A stretch of DNA of 64,000 nucleotides, from assembly GCF_001424195.1 (NCBI RefSeq), contig NZ_LMOO01000006.1, positions 36,871 through 100,870 on the forward strand, given 5' to 3'. The notes under the pieces were generated by a model. The model did no database searches, had not been told where the DNA came from, and saw only the letters and a list, made by a program, of their open reading frames with translations. Origin of the DNA: Cellulomonas sp. Leaf334. Its GTDB lineage: Bacteria > Actinomycetota > Actinomycetes > Actinomycetales > Cellulomonadaceae. Each line of letters starts with the position of its first letter. The first letter of the stretch is position 1. Positions 34,390-42,564 of this stretch are shown piece after piece. The translations under genes and the position numbers were made by a program.

Positions 34390-34413
34390 CCCCACCCACC
34401 GACGGGGGTGGGG
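34390..34413 (+). terminator. GC-rich hairpin after the alpha/beta hydrolase
   Basis: CCCCACCC (34390-34397) and GGGTGGGG (34406-34413) form an 8-bp stem with an 8-nt loop, 8 nt after the stop. There is no U-run, as is common in actinobacterial terminators. Confidence 0.6.
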
Positions 34414-34424
34414 CGATCCCGCTG

Positions 34425-34538
34425 CGGGACAACCACTCCTTGCACGTCCTCCGCCGGCAGACCGACGGGAGCTGGCTCATCGTCTCGGAGATGTACTCGG
34501 ACTCCCGCACCGACCACTCCTACGCGCACCACTCCTGA
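34425..34538 (+). pseudogene. C-terminal remnant of a SnoaL/DUF4440-type gene
   Basis: 37 codons read RDNHSLHVLRRQTDGSWLIV then SEMYSDSRTDHSYAHHS and a stop. The phrase 'LxRQxDGxWLIxSEMYxDxR' is the characteristic last two strands of SnoaL-like/DUF4440 proteins (NTF2 fold, about 130 residues). The upstream portion is absent and no start codon or ribosome site exists; the preceding terminator hairpin abuts it. It is a truncated gene. Confidence 0.6.
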
Positions 34539-34845
34539 GCGGGTGTCCTTGCTGGCTGCGCGCTCGCGAGGTTCTCCGCGGAGCAGAGCGAGAGGAAGCG
34601 CGGCGCACTCTTGCTCGACACGGGCAGCCCGCGGATGGCCCTCTCAACACCACCCACCGCATCACGACGAGCGACGTAGCTGGGGGAGCCACGCGACCTT
34701 GCGGGCCGCGGCCTCACCGTCGAGGAGCGGGCGACGGCGCGGCCGACGCTCCCGTACGAACAGACCCGCCCGGAGCCGTGAGTCGGGCAGGGAGAGCCAC
34801 CACGAGGCGGACCGCCGGCCTTCCCGCGGCCCGCCCCGGGTGTTC
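34539..34845. other. Intergenic stretch without a recognisable gene
   Basis: About 300 bp between the SnoaL-like remnant and the haloperoxidase stop. Open frames exist in both directions but none has a ribosome site, codon pattern or family signature that I can support. No repeat, tRNA or palindrome of note is visible. It may be decayed sequence continuing the remnant at 34425. Confidence 0.5.
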
Positions 34846-36156
34846 CTAGCGGTCGAAGTGGTGGCGCAGGACGTACCTGGCGGTCCGCTGGCCGATCTCG
34901 GTGCCGTCGTCGACGGCGCTGCGGAAGTGGACGCCGCCCCAGATCCTGGCGTTCGCGACCTCGAGGTCGAGGTCGTGCCGGGTGTCGAAGTGCCGGGCCG
35001 CGGCGCCGGTCACGCTGGGCACGGTGAAGTCGATGCGCGCGGTGCCCAGGAACCGCGTGATCACGATCCCGGAGGCGGGCGTGATGCAACCGTGCGCGCT
35101 CGGGTACTCCGGGTGGTTCGGCGTCGGGATCAGTGGCGTCCAGGACGGGTCAGCGATCGTGCGGCGGTTCCCGTCGGTGTCCCCAGCGGGGATCGCTGTC
35201 ACCGGGCGCCAGAACGCGTACCGGTACTTGGCGTCGAAGCAGGCGATCAAGGCGTCGGCGTAGGTCACGGACATCATGGCCTGGAAACGCGCGGCGTCGG
35301 CCAGGTCAAGGTCGTGCTGGTCGAGGAAGAAGCGGAACGAGGCGTGGGCCTGCGTGAACGGCGGCTCGCCCCAGAACCGGGCGGCCGCCGTCTGGTCCGG
35401 GGTCCGGACGGTGCTCGTGGCCGACCCGATCGCTGCCACCTCGGCGTAGTCCTTGGCCCACCGCCGGCTGTCGAGGTTCGGTGGCCCGTCGGGGCGGAAC
35501 TGGTCTGCCGAGCGCAGCGCGAACGGGCGCATCCCGGGGAGGAACGTCCCCAACGGCGGGGTAGGAGCGGTCGGGACCCACGTCCCGGCCGGCGCCGGGA
35601 CCGGCGGCGTGTAGGGCACCGGGACGCGGAAGCCGTCGTCGCGGCGCAGCTCGATCAAGGCGGCGGCGACGCGCTCGCCGACGGCGACACCGGCCGTCTC
35701 GGCGCTGCCGTCGGGGATCGACGCGAGCGCCGCCTGGTACGCCGGGTCGAGGATCGTCGGCTTCTGGGCGGGTAGGTAATGTGCCAGGACCCGGTGCGCG
35801 GCGGTCGACACCGCCGCCTCGGCGGACGCGCCGCGAGGGGCGTCGGCGTCCACGGCGAAGTGATCGCCGCGGCCGTGGACCGCCACCGCGGCGTCGTACT
35901 CCGCGATCGCGACGTAGGCGAACATCACGTGGCTCTCGACGGGGTTGAATCCGGCGGCGACGATGGCCTGGGTGGCCGTGAGGTCCCACGCGGCGACGAA
36001 GGGGTCCGGAGTGCCGTGGGAGTGGTCGCCGGCGACGGCGACCCCGGATCCGGCCATCGTGCACCCGACGGCGAGCGCTGCCACGACGGCGGGAGCACGC
36101 CATCGACGGCCACCGAGACTGCGTGCTTGCACGGAACTGCTGGTGCGCCTGGACAT
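34846..36156 (-). CDS. Secreted vanadium-dependent haloperoxidase / PAP2-superfamily enzyme
   Basis: A 436-residue exported protein. The signal peptide (RAPAVVAALAVGCTMAGSGVAVAG) is cleavable after AVA. Vanadate/phosphate-binding residues of the PAP2-haloperoxidase fold are all present: KYRYAFWRP (K-x6-R-P), YPSAHG (P-S-x-H) and ARIWGGVHFRSAVDDG (R-x5-H-x5-D). Known members either oxidise halides with H2O2 or act as acid phosphatases; a large lipid-phosphatase membrane domain is absent, favouring the vanadium-type soluble enzyme. ATG 36156 has GAAGGAGA upstream. Actual haloperoxidase activity is unproven. Confidence 0.87.
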   Translation of the reverse strand: MSRRTSSSVQARSLGGRRWRAPAVVAALAVGCTMAGSGVAVAGDHSHGTPDPFVAAWDLTATQAIVAAGFNPVESHVMFAYVAIAEYDAAVAVHGRGDHFAVDADAPRGASAEAAVSTAAHRVLAHYLPAQKPTILDPAYQAALASIPDGSAETAGVAVGERVAAALIELRRDDGFRVPVPYTPPVPAPAGTWVPTAPTPPLGTFLPGMRPFALRSADQFRPDGPPNLDSRRWAKDYAEVAAIGSATSTVRTPDQTAAARFWGEPPFTQAHASFRFFLDQHDLDLADAARFQAMMSVTYADALIACFDAKYRYAFWRPVTAIPAGDTDGNRRTIADPSWTPLIPTPNHPEYPSAHGCITPASGIVITRFLGTARIDFTVPSVTGAAARHFDTRHDLDLEVANARIWGGVHFRSAVDDGTEIGQRTARYVLRHHFDR

Positions 36157-36403
36157 CGTTGTCTCCTTCGGCTGACTTTCGCATGCCTCGGGCACCCCGA
36201 GACATCGGCAGGGCCATCCGGTCCGGTCGATACCAGTAGACGCCCGACACGAGGGAAACGGTGCGGAGGATCCGACACGAACCGACGAGCCGCCGCCTCG
36301 GCAGGGTGGACGACACCAGAGCCTGATGACGTCCTTCCGTGACCACTGGCGCGGGAGTGCACTCGGGCGAGGCAGGGCGGCCAACCCCGTGCGTCCTCCG
36401 GGA

Positions 36404-36471
36404 TTGACATGGACCTGCCTCGAGCCGCAGTATCTAGACCTGATATGACACCGGTGTCAGACACCGGTGTC
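36404..36471 (+). promoter_or_regulatory. Promoter with tandem TGACACCGGTGTCA operators for the FGGY-aldolase operon
   Basis: A consensus -35 TTGACA (36404-36409) is followed after 18 nt by CAGTAT (36428-36433). Two fused palindromes lie just downstream: TGACACCGGTGTCA (36446-36459) and GACACCGGTGTC (36460-36471), covering the probable start of transcription. This is a repressor position, most likely for one of the two LacI proteins of the island. The preceding 36157-36403 holds nothing recognisable. Confidence 0.78.
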
Positions 36472-36571
36472 ACAAAGGGAGAGAAGCAGGGACCGGCGCC
36501 GCCGGAGACGCGCGCCAGACCTGCAGGCACGACGAAATCGACGCCCCAGTGGAGGAAGCAGTGCGACAGCG

Positions 36572-37951
36572 GTGAGCCGACGACTCGTTGCCGGCCTGGA
36601 TCTCGGCAGCACGGGGATCAAGGTCCTGATCGCAGACGAGCTCGGGAGGGAGGTCCTGGTCCGTCAGCAGCCGACGCCCTGGCGCGCCGGGCCGGGCGGG
36701 ACGACGGAGCTCGATGCGGGCGCCCTGATCGGGAGCGTCCGGGCGCTCCTGTCGACCGCAGCCCAGGACGTGCGGGCAGCCACGGACGATCCCCTCGCGA
36801 CGATCGAGGTGCTCGCCGTGTCGGGCATGGGGGAGACCGGCTTCCTGGTCGGTCGCGACGGCCGCGCCGTCGCCGCCGGCATCGCGTGGTTCGACCCTCG
36901 GGGCCGAGCCGAGATCGGCTCCCTGCCGACGCACATGCTCGAGGAGTTCGCCGGGCGCACCGGGCTCCCGGCGGGCGCCCAGGTATCCGTGGCCAAGCTG
37001 ATCCACCTGCGGAACTCCGGGGTGGACCTGCGCGACGTGCGGTGGTTCAACCTCCCGGAGTTCATCGCGATGACGATGGGCACGGAGGGGGTGAGCGAGT
37101 ACTCCCTCGCCTCGCGAACCGGACTCCTGGATCAAGACACGGGGAAGCCGTGGCTCGAGCTGATCGAGCACCTGGGCGCATCCGAGCGTCTGCTGCCACC
37201 GCTCGTGCACGCGGGCACTCCACTCGGCACGGCGAGTGCTCCCTGGGTCCCGGACGGGTTCCTGGGCGCCCAGGTCACCGTCGCCGGCCACGACCACCTC
37301 GTCTCCGCGGTGTCCGGCGGGGTCATCTCCCGCGATCGCTACCACGTGTCCATGGGGACCGCGGAGGTGCTCCTGCGGGTCATCGACGAGCCGCTGTCGT
37401 TCGACGATCGCGCCGAGCTCGCCCGGCACCTCATCAACTCGGTCCGGCACGTCATCCCTGGCCAGTCCGTGATCGTCGCCGGGGTCAAGAGCGGGCTCCT
37501 GATGCGCCGCGCCCTGCAGCTGGCCGGGATCACGGACCGAGCGGGCCGGGACAGGCTGGACGAGGACGCCTCCGCGCTGCCGCTCGACGGTGCGCTCGAC
37601 GCGGGCAGCGTCGAGGTCCGTGGTGCCCGCAACGACGACGGGGTGCTCGCCCTGACGGTCCGCGGGGACGGAGTCAGCCCCGCCGAGCTGTTCAACGCCG
37701 TGCTGCGGCACAGCAACGACGAGATCCAGCTTCTCGTCGACGCCATGGACCGAGTGATCGCCCCGGCCCGCTCCAGCCTGCTCACCGGCGGGTGGGCGGG
37801 CATGGCGAGCGTCCAACGAGCGCGTAGCGCCGTGCTTCCCGGGCTGGTCGTCTCCGGCCGGGACCAGGACACCGCGTACGGCGCGGCCCTCTTCGCCCTA
37901 GGTCTGCTCGAGACAGACCTCCAACCTGCCGTCAGCCGCGACTCGGCCTGA
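36572..37951 (+). CDS. FGGY-family carbohydrate kinase
   Basis: A 459-residue kinase with the two-lobed FGGY fold: N-terminal phosphate loop VAGLDLGSTGIKVLI, VSGMGETGFLVGRDG, the WFDPRG segment, VTVAGHDHLVSAVSGG (conserved catalytic Asp region) and the C-terminal adenosine motif LLTGGWAGMASVQRAR. The usual 'FGGY' box is divergent, so the substrate (xylulose, ribulose, glycerol or another ketose/polyol) cannot be read off. The GTG start is about 15 nt after GGAGGAAG, rather far. It is first gene of an operon with the aldolase and P-loop kinase, controlled by CACCGGTG operators. Confidence 0.85.
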   Translation: MSRRLVAGLDLGSTGIKVLIADELGREVLVRQQPTPWRAGPGGTTELDAGALIGSVRALLSTAAQDVRAATDDPLATIEVLAVSGMGETGFLVGRDGRAVAAGIAWFDPRGRAEIGSLPTHMLEEFAGRTGLPAGAQVSVAKLIHLRNSGVDLRDVRWFNLPEFIAMTMGTEGVSEYSLASRTGLLDQDTGKPWLELIEHLGASERLLPPLVHAGTPLGTASAPWVPDGFLGAQVTVAGHDHLVSAVSGGVISRDRYHVSMGTAEVLLRVIDEPLSFDDRAELARHLINSVRHVIPGQSVIVAGVKSGLLMRRALQLAGITDRAGRDRLDEDASALPLDGALDAGSVEVRGARNDDGVLALTVRGDGVSPAELFNAVLRHSNDEIQLLVDAMDRVIAPARSSLLTGGWAGMASVQRARSAVLPGLVVSGRDQDTAYGAALFALGLLETDLQPAVSRDSA

Positions 37952-38008
37952 CGTCCTGCACAGTCCGCGAGCACCCGCTCGGAACCGATAGTGAATCTGG
38001 AGAGTCCC

Positions 38009-38911
38009 ATGAACGAGCTCACCACCCTCGAGCGTCGCGGCATGGCCGCGATCTCGACGCCCGCCGGCCACATGCTGATCGTGGCGGCCGACCAGCGCAA
38101 CGGCATGAAGGCCGTGATGACCGATGCCCCCGACGGACCGGGCTCCGTCACGCTGGCCCAGCTCGCCGGTGCGAAGGCCGACCTCGTGGAGTACCTGGGC
38201 AACGAGGCACCCGCGATCCTCCTCGATCCCGAGGTCGCGCTGCCGGCGATCGTCGACGACGGCACGCTCGCCCGTGGCACCGCGCTCGTCGTGGGCATGG
38301 ACGCGTCCGGGTTCGAGACCGTCGACGGTCTGAAGTTCACGCACTTCGTCGACGGCGTCACGGCGCGGACCGTCCGCGAGCTGGGCGGCGACGTCGCGAA
38401 GATGCTCTGGTACATGCGGCCCGACAAGCAGGACGCCGCCTCGCGCGTGGGCGACGAGATCCGTGACCTGGTGAAGTCCTGCGAGGCCGAGGGCCTGCTG
38501 CTGATCGTCGAGGTGCTCACGTACCGGCTCGAGGACGAGAGCGAGGCCGACTACCAGGCGGCGTTCCCGCAGCTCGTCGCGGACGCAGCGCGCATCTCGG
38601 TCGAGTGCGGCGCCAAGGTACTCAAGCTCCCTTACCCCGGGTCTGCCGCCGCGTGCGCGGCCGTGACCGCGGCCGCGGACGGCGTGCCGTGGGCCGTCCT
38701 GTCCGCTGGCGTCAACCACGAGACGTTCATCAAGCAGGTCGAGATCGCCGTCGCGAACGGCGCCCGAGGCGCGATGGCCGGGCGGTCACTGTGGAAGGAC
38801 AGCCTCGCGGTGTCGCACGAGACCCGGCACGACCTGCTCACGACGCGGGCGCTGCCCCGTCTGCGCGAGCTGGCCGCGGTCGTCGACGGAGCGCCGGCCG
38901 GCGCACGATGA
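38009..38911 (+). CDS. LacD/YihT-family class I aldolase
   Basis: A 300-residue TIM-barrel aldolase of the tagatose-1,6-bisphosphate / sulfofructose-phosphate aldolase family. Schiff-base lysine Lys206 lies in VLKLPYPG; other family features are MLIVAADQRNGMK, ILLDPEVALPA, LLLIVEVLTYRL and SAGVNHETFIKQVEIA. Known LacD enzymes accept several ketohexose-1,6-bisphosphate epimers, and YihT cleaves sulfofructose phosphate. With a kinase before and after it, the likely job is cleavage of a ketose (bis)phosphate into triose units. ATG 38009 has GGAGAG upstream. Confidence 0.86.
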   Translation: MNELTTLERRGMAAISTPAGHMLIVAADQRNGMKAVMTDAPDGPGSVTLAQLAGAKADLVEYLGNEAPAILLDPEVALPAIVDDGTLARGTALVVGMDASGFETVDGLKFTHFVDGVTARTVRELGGDVAKMLWYMRPDKQDAASRVGDEIRDLVKSCEAEGLLLIVEVLTYRLEDESEADYQAAFPQLVADAARISVECGAKVLKLPYPGSAAACAAVTAAADGVPWAVLSAGVNHETFIKQVEIAVANGARGAMAGRSLWKDSLAVSHETRHDLLTTRALPRLRELAAVVDGAPAGAR

Positions 38912-38930
38912 GCTGTCGCCGGACAGTGCC

Positions 38931-39518
38931 GTGAACGAGCGGGTCCGGGAGCCCCAGGCGGTCGTCGTCACGGGACCGCCGGGGTCGGGCAAGAGCACCC
39001 TGGCAGCCGTCCTGGCGGCGCGCCTGGGCGCAGCCCTGCTCGACCTCGACACGGCCACGGCCGATCTCACCGCCGTCGTCGGCGACCTGCTGGAGGTCGA
39101 GGACCTCGACGACCCGGTGCTGGCGCGCGCCACCCGGACCGCGCGCTACGCGGCGATCACCGCGCTGGCAGAGGAGAACCTGCGGCTGGGCCTGAGTGTC
39201 GTGCTGGTCGCACCGTTCACGGCAGAGCGCCGCGACCCGACGGCGTGGGCCGCCCTGGCGGCTCGGCTCGAGGCTGCGGGCGGCAGACCCGCCCTCGTCT
39301 GGCTCGAGATCGACGCCGCGACTGTCGAGGAACGGATCCGACGGCGCGGCGCCGGTCGGGACGCTCCCAGGCTCGCTCGAGGGGGCGGCGTGTCCGGCGT
39401 GGACCTCGCCGCCCCGCCGGTGCCGCACATCCGTGCCGACGCCGCACAAGCGCCCGAGACGCTGGCGGACGCCGTGCTCGAGCGCGTGCTCCGCGGTGAT
39501 GTGCCATCGGTGTCATAG
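38931..39518 (+). CDS. Small P-loop kinase (gluconokinase/shikimate-kinase-like)
   Basis: A 195-residue protein with Walker A VVVTGPPGSGKSTLA, a D-rich segment (LLDLDTATADL), LGLSVVLVAPFTAERRD, and VWLEIDAATVEERIRRRGAGRD, the lid-type arginine region of small-molecule kinases. The layout resembles gluconate kinase. Its GTG start lies 19 bp behind the aldolase in the same operon. It probably phosphorylates an intermediate of the same pathway, or it could be a second sugar kinase yielding the bisphosphate for the aldolase. Substrate unknown. Confidence 0.78.
   Translation: MNERVREPQAVVVTGPPGSGKSTLAAVLAARLGAALLDLDTATADLTAVVGDLLEVEDLDDPVLARATRTARYAAITALAEENLRLGLSVVLVAPFTAERRDPTAWAALAARLEAAGGRPALVWLEIDAATVEERIRRRGAGRDAPRLARGGGVSGVDLAAPPVPHIRADAAQAPETLADAVLERVLRGDVPSVS
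39502..39515. promoter_or_regulatory. Degenerate CACCGGTG-type operator before the lacI gene
   Basis: TGCCATCGGTGTCA differs at two of fourteen positions from TGACACCGGTGTCA. It overlaps the end of the P-loop kinase gene and lies 39 bp before the LacI start, a likely autoregulatory site. Confidence 0.45.
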
Positions 39519-39553
39519 ATTCTCCGCAGACTCGACGTCGGACGGAGAAGACC

Positions 39554-40552
39554 ATGGCCACCATGCGTGACGTCGCCGCGCACGCCGGCGTCAGCCCCAA
39601 GACCGTCTCGCGGGTCCTGAGGAACGAGGGTTACGTCCGGGCCGAGGTGCGCGAGCGTGTCCAGGCGTCCGTGCGGGAGCTGGACTATGTCCCGAACGTC
39701 CTGGCCGTGAGCTTCCGCGCCGGGCGCGAGTCTGCGATCGGCGTCGCGGTGCCGGACATCGCGGACCCGTTCTTCGCGCAGGTCATCCACGCGGTGGAGA
39801 CGGTCGCCAAGGCGCGGCACACGGGTGTCATCGTCACCAGTCTCGGTAACGACGCGAGCCACGAGCAGGAAGCCCTCGAGAACCTGCTGAAGAGACAGAT
39901 CGCAGGTCTCATCTCGTGCCCCATCGGGCCGGACCAGTCCTACCTGCGACCGTGGCAGGCGAGGACGGCCATGGTGTTCGTCGACCGAGCGCCGGGCAAG
40001 CTGGTCGCGGACTCGGTCATCGAGGACGACGAGGGGGGAGGTCGCGACGCGACCGCCTACCTGGTGGCCAACGGCCACCGACGCATCGCGTTCGTCGGTG
40101 ACGCCTATCGGTTCCGCACGACAGCACTGCGGCTGCAGGGCTATCGGGAGGCGCTGGCCGAGGCGGGAGTCGGGCCGGAGGACGAGCTGGTGTACCTGGG
40201 CGACACGGACGGCGCCGACTTCGACGCGGCGCTGCGGGAGTGGCAGGAGATGTCGAGCCCGCCCACGGCGATCTTCTCCTCCAACGCGCGCTGCAGCCTC
40301 GACGCGGTACCTGCCCTCCAGCGCCTCGGCTGGACCGACGTCGGGCTGGTGAGCTTCGGCGACTTCCCGATGGCCGGATCGCTCACACCGCCGATCACTG
40401 TCATCGACCAGGACCCGGCCGAGGTCGGGCGGTTTGCGGCTGAGCGCCTGTTCCAGCGGATCGACAACCCCGATCGGCGGCTGCGCCGGAAGACCGTGCT
40501 GCCGGTCCGGCTGGTCGACCGCAACCCCGCCGCGAGGACCATGACGGCCTGA
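39554..40552 (+). CDS. LacI-family regulator A of the sugar/polyol island
   Basis: A 332-residue LacI protein beginning MATMRDVAAHAGVSPKTVSR. The sensor domain includes IGVAVPDIADPFF, IFSSNARCSLD, VSFGDFPMAG and ITVIDQDPAEVG. It is closely similar in layout to regulator B (40562), sharing VPDIADPFF, SNAR, GDFPMA and TVIDQDPA, so the two are paralogues. It converges with regulator B, 9 bp apart. It probably binds one of the two CACCGGTG palindrome types; the recognition helix is SPKTVSRV against SAKTVSRV in B. Confidence 0.92.
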   Translation: MATMRDVAAHAGVSPKTVSRVLRNEGYVRAEVRERVQASVRELDYVPNVLAVSFRAGRESAIGVAVPDIADPFFAQVIHAVETVAKARHTGVIVTSLGNDASHEQEALENLLKRQIAGLISCPIGPDQSYLRPWQARTAMVFVDRAPGKLVADSVIEDDEGGGRDATAYLVANGHRRIAFVGDAYRFRTTALRLQGYREALAEAGVGPEDELVYLGDTDGADFDAALREWQEMSSPPTAIFSSNARCSLDAVPALQRLGWTDVGLVSFGDFPMAGSLTPPITVIDQDPAEVGRFAAERLFQRIDNPDRRLRRKTVLPVRLVDRNPAARTMTA

Positions 40553-40561
40553 TCGGGCTCG

Positions 40562-41548
40562 TCACCCGGTGGACAAGCACGACGCGCGCTCCACGAGCTC
40601 GACCGGGAGAACGGTGTGGCGCCGATATCGACGCCGGGGATGCGCCAGGCGATCGAGGATCCGCTGCGCGGCGAGCGTGCCCAGCGCAGCCGGGTCCTGG
40701 TCGATCACGGTCACCGAAGGATCGAGCATGTCGGCCATCGGGAAGTCACCGAAGCCTGCCAGCGCCAGGTGCCCGTGGCCGCGCAGGACCGGCACCAGGC
40801 TCATCGTCACCCGAGCGTTCGAGGCGAAGATCGCCGTGGGTGGCTCCTCGAGTCGCTCCAGGGCAGCGAAGGCGGCCGCGGCCGACCTGCGGTCCAGGGC
40901 TCCCAGGACGACGAGCGACTCGTCGTAGTCGATCGCCGCGTCGAGCAGCGCAGCCCGGTATCCCACGAGCCGGCCGCGGCTCGTCGGGATGGCGGTGCTG
41001 TCACCGAGGAAGCCGATCCGGACGTGGCCGTGCTCGACGAGGTGGCGGGTGGCCAGCTGGGCGCCGGCGTGGTCGTCCTCGGTGAAGGAGTCCGCGACGA
41101 TGCCCGAGGCCCGACGGTCCACGAACACGAGCCGGGTGCGGGCCACCCAGGCGTCCAGGTAGGACTGGTCGCCTGCGATCGGCGCGATGACCAGCCCGCT
41201 GAGCGACTGGCGCAGGAGCGACTGGACGATCGCGGGCTCACGCGTGGGGTCCTCGCCGAGGCTGGTCATCACGACGGACATCCCGTGCACGGCCGCCACG
41301 GCCTCGACGGCCTTGGCGAGCGCTCCGAAGAACGGGTCGGCGATGTCGGGGACGGCGACGCCGATGACCGGCGCCCGACCCGAGCGGAACGTCGTCGAGA
41401 GGGTGCTCGGGACGTAGTTCAGCTCGCGCAAGGCGGTCTCGACGCGCTCCTTCGTCACCACGCTGACGTGCGGATCGTGGTTGAAGACCCGCGACACCGT
41501 CTTGGCGCTCACCCCGGCACGACGTGCGACATCGCGCATCGTCGCCAT
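40562..41548 (-). CDS. LacI-family regulator B of the sugar/polyol island
   Basis: A 328-residue LacI protein (MATMRDVARRAGVSAKTVSR). The sensor has VIGVAVPDIADPFF, RIGFLGDSTAIP, IFASNARVTMS, AGFGDFPMAD and VTVIDQDPAALG. ATG 41548 is chosen because GGAAGGGG lies upstream and the extra N-terminal frame is non-conserved. The gene is 34 bp behind the SDR gene in the same operon, so it would be autoregulated through the operators at 42414-42474. Confidence 0.92.
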   Translation of the reverse strand: MATMRDVARRAGVSAKTVSRVFNHDPHVSVVTKERVETALRELNYVPSTLSTTFRSGRAPVIGVAVPDIADPFFGALAKAVEAVAAVHGMSVVMTSLGEDPTREPAIVQSLLRQSLSGLVIAPIAGDQSYLDAWVARTRLVFVDRRASGIVADSFTEDDHAGAQLATRHLVEHGHVRIGFLGDSTAIPTSRGRLVGYRAALLDAAIDYDESLVVLGALDRRSAAAAFAALERLEEPPTAIFASNARVTMSLVPVLRGHGHLALAGFGDFPMADMLDPSVTVIDQDPAALGTLAAQRILDRLAHPRRRYRRHTVLPVELVERASCLSTG

Positions 41549-41582
41549 GTGTCGCGCCCCTTCCGTCAGTCGGACGACCTGG

Positions 41583-42311
41583 TCATCGGGCGGTGTAGCC
41601 ACCGTCGATCGCCAGCGAGACGCCCGAGATCATGGAGGCGGCGTCACTGAGTAGGAAGGTGATGGGTCCGGCGATGTCGTCCTCGGTCGCCCATCGCCCG
41701 AGCGGCATGGCCTCCAGGAACGGGCCCTCGATGTCCTCCCGGCCCCAGTACCAGGCGGACATCGGCGTCATCACCACGGTGGGGTTCACGCTGTTGACCC
41801 GGATGTTGTACCTGCCCAGCTCGAGCGCCGAGACCCTCGTGATGTTGTCCACCGCGGCCTTGGACGAGCCGTACGAGATGTGGCCGGTGAGGGCGACGAG
41901 GCTTGCCTGGCTCGACACGTTGACGATGGCTCCGCCCTGGCCGAGGCGGATCATCGACCGTGACGCGTACTTGGTGACCAGCAAGGTGCCGCGTGCGTTG
42001 ACGGCCATCACCTTGTCGAACACCGCGATGTCGGTGTCCATCGGTGTGGCGATCTCGCCGCCGAACCCGCCACAGTTCACGACGCCCCACAGATCGGCGC
42101 CGTCCAGCGCGTCGCGCACGGAGTCCTCGCTGGTCAGGTCGAACGGGAGCGTCCGGACGCCCGTCTCGGCCGCGAGGGCGTCGACGGAGTCCTGGGTCCT
42201 GCCACTCGCGATGACGTCGGCGCCGGCCCGCACGAGGTGGCGCACGGTGGTGCCACCGATGCCACCACCGGCACCGGTCACGAGGATCGTGCGGCCGTTG
42301 AGATCGAACAT
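41583..42311 (-). CDS. SDR similar to L-xylulose reductase (DCXR-like)
   Basis: A 242-residue classical SDR: TGAGGGIGGTTVRHL cofactor loop, VVNCGGFGG, NVSSQASLVALTGHISYGSSKAAVDN (S-Y-x-x-x-K) and RVNSVNPTVVMTPMSAWYWG, the segment typical of dicarbonyl/L-xylulose reductases, ending SGVSLAIDGGYTAR. Known DCXR enzymes interconvert L-xylulose and xylitol and reduce other ketoses. It fits an oxidation/reduction step in polyol metabolism alongside the mannitol-type dehydrogenase. The start has GGGAGAG upstream. It is divergent from the FrcK-like gene. Confidence 0.87.
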   Translation of the reverse strand: MFDLNGRTILVTGAGGGIGGTTVRHLVRAGADVIASGRTQDSVDALAAETGVRTLPFDLTSEDSVRDALDGADLWGVVNCGGFGGEIATPMDTDIAVFDKVMAVNARGTLLVTKYASRSMIRLGQGGAIVNVSSQASLVALTGHISYGSSKAAVDNITRVSALELGRYNIRVNSVNPTVVMTPMSAWYWGREDIEGPFLEAMPLGRWATEDDIAGPITFLLSDAASMISGVSLAIDGGYTAR

Positions 42312-42389
42312 GGGAACTCTCCCTGGGTCGGTGGTGCGAGGCCTGCTCGTGGTGGTCAGGGCGCAGCCCTGTCCTCCGCGACGCCCGTC

Positions 42390-42489
42390 AATGTAGCCCC
42401 GGAACGCCCGCTGTGTCACCGGTGACATGAAATGTTCTGTCACCGGTGACAGAAGGTCCTTGACACCGGTGACATGTCCGGTTTAGCGT
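42390..42489. promoter_or_regulatory. Divergent promoters with three CACCGGTG operators
   Basis: Rightward: -35 TTGACA (42460-42465), 18-nt spacer, -10 TAGCGT (42484-42489). Leftward: -35 GTGACA (42419-42414), 18-nt spacer, -10 TACATT (42395-42390). Operators: TGTCACCGGTGACA (42414-42427, on the leftward -35), CTGTCACCGGTGACAG (42437-42452, midway) and TGACACCGGTGACA (42461-42474, on the rightward -35). The third is a hybrid, with a left half like the operators at 36446 and a right half like the other two sites here. One regulator could switch both operons. Confidence 0.82.
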
Positions 42490-42564
42490 CCTCCACAACT
42501 CGACACCGACGGATCGATCACGACCGGCGGACCGCCAGTACAGCCACTGCGAAACGAGTTCTCC

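Noticed and set aside
41549..41602. An N-terminal extension of regulator B beginning upstream of 41548.
   Set aside because: The extra 18 residues precede the universal LacI start MATMRDVA, and a ribosome site lies directly before 41548.
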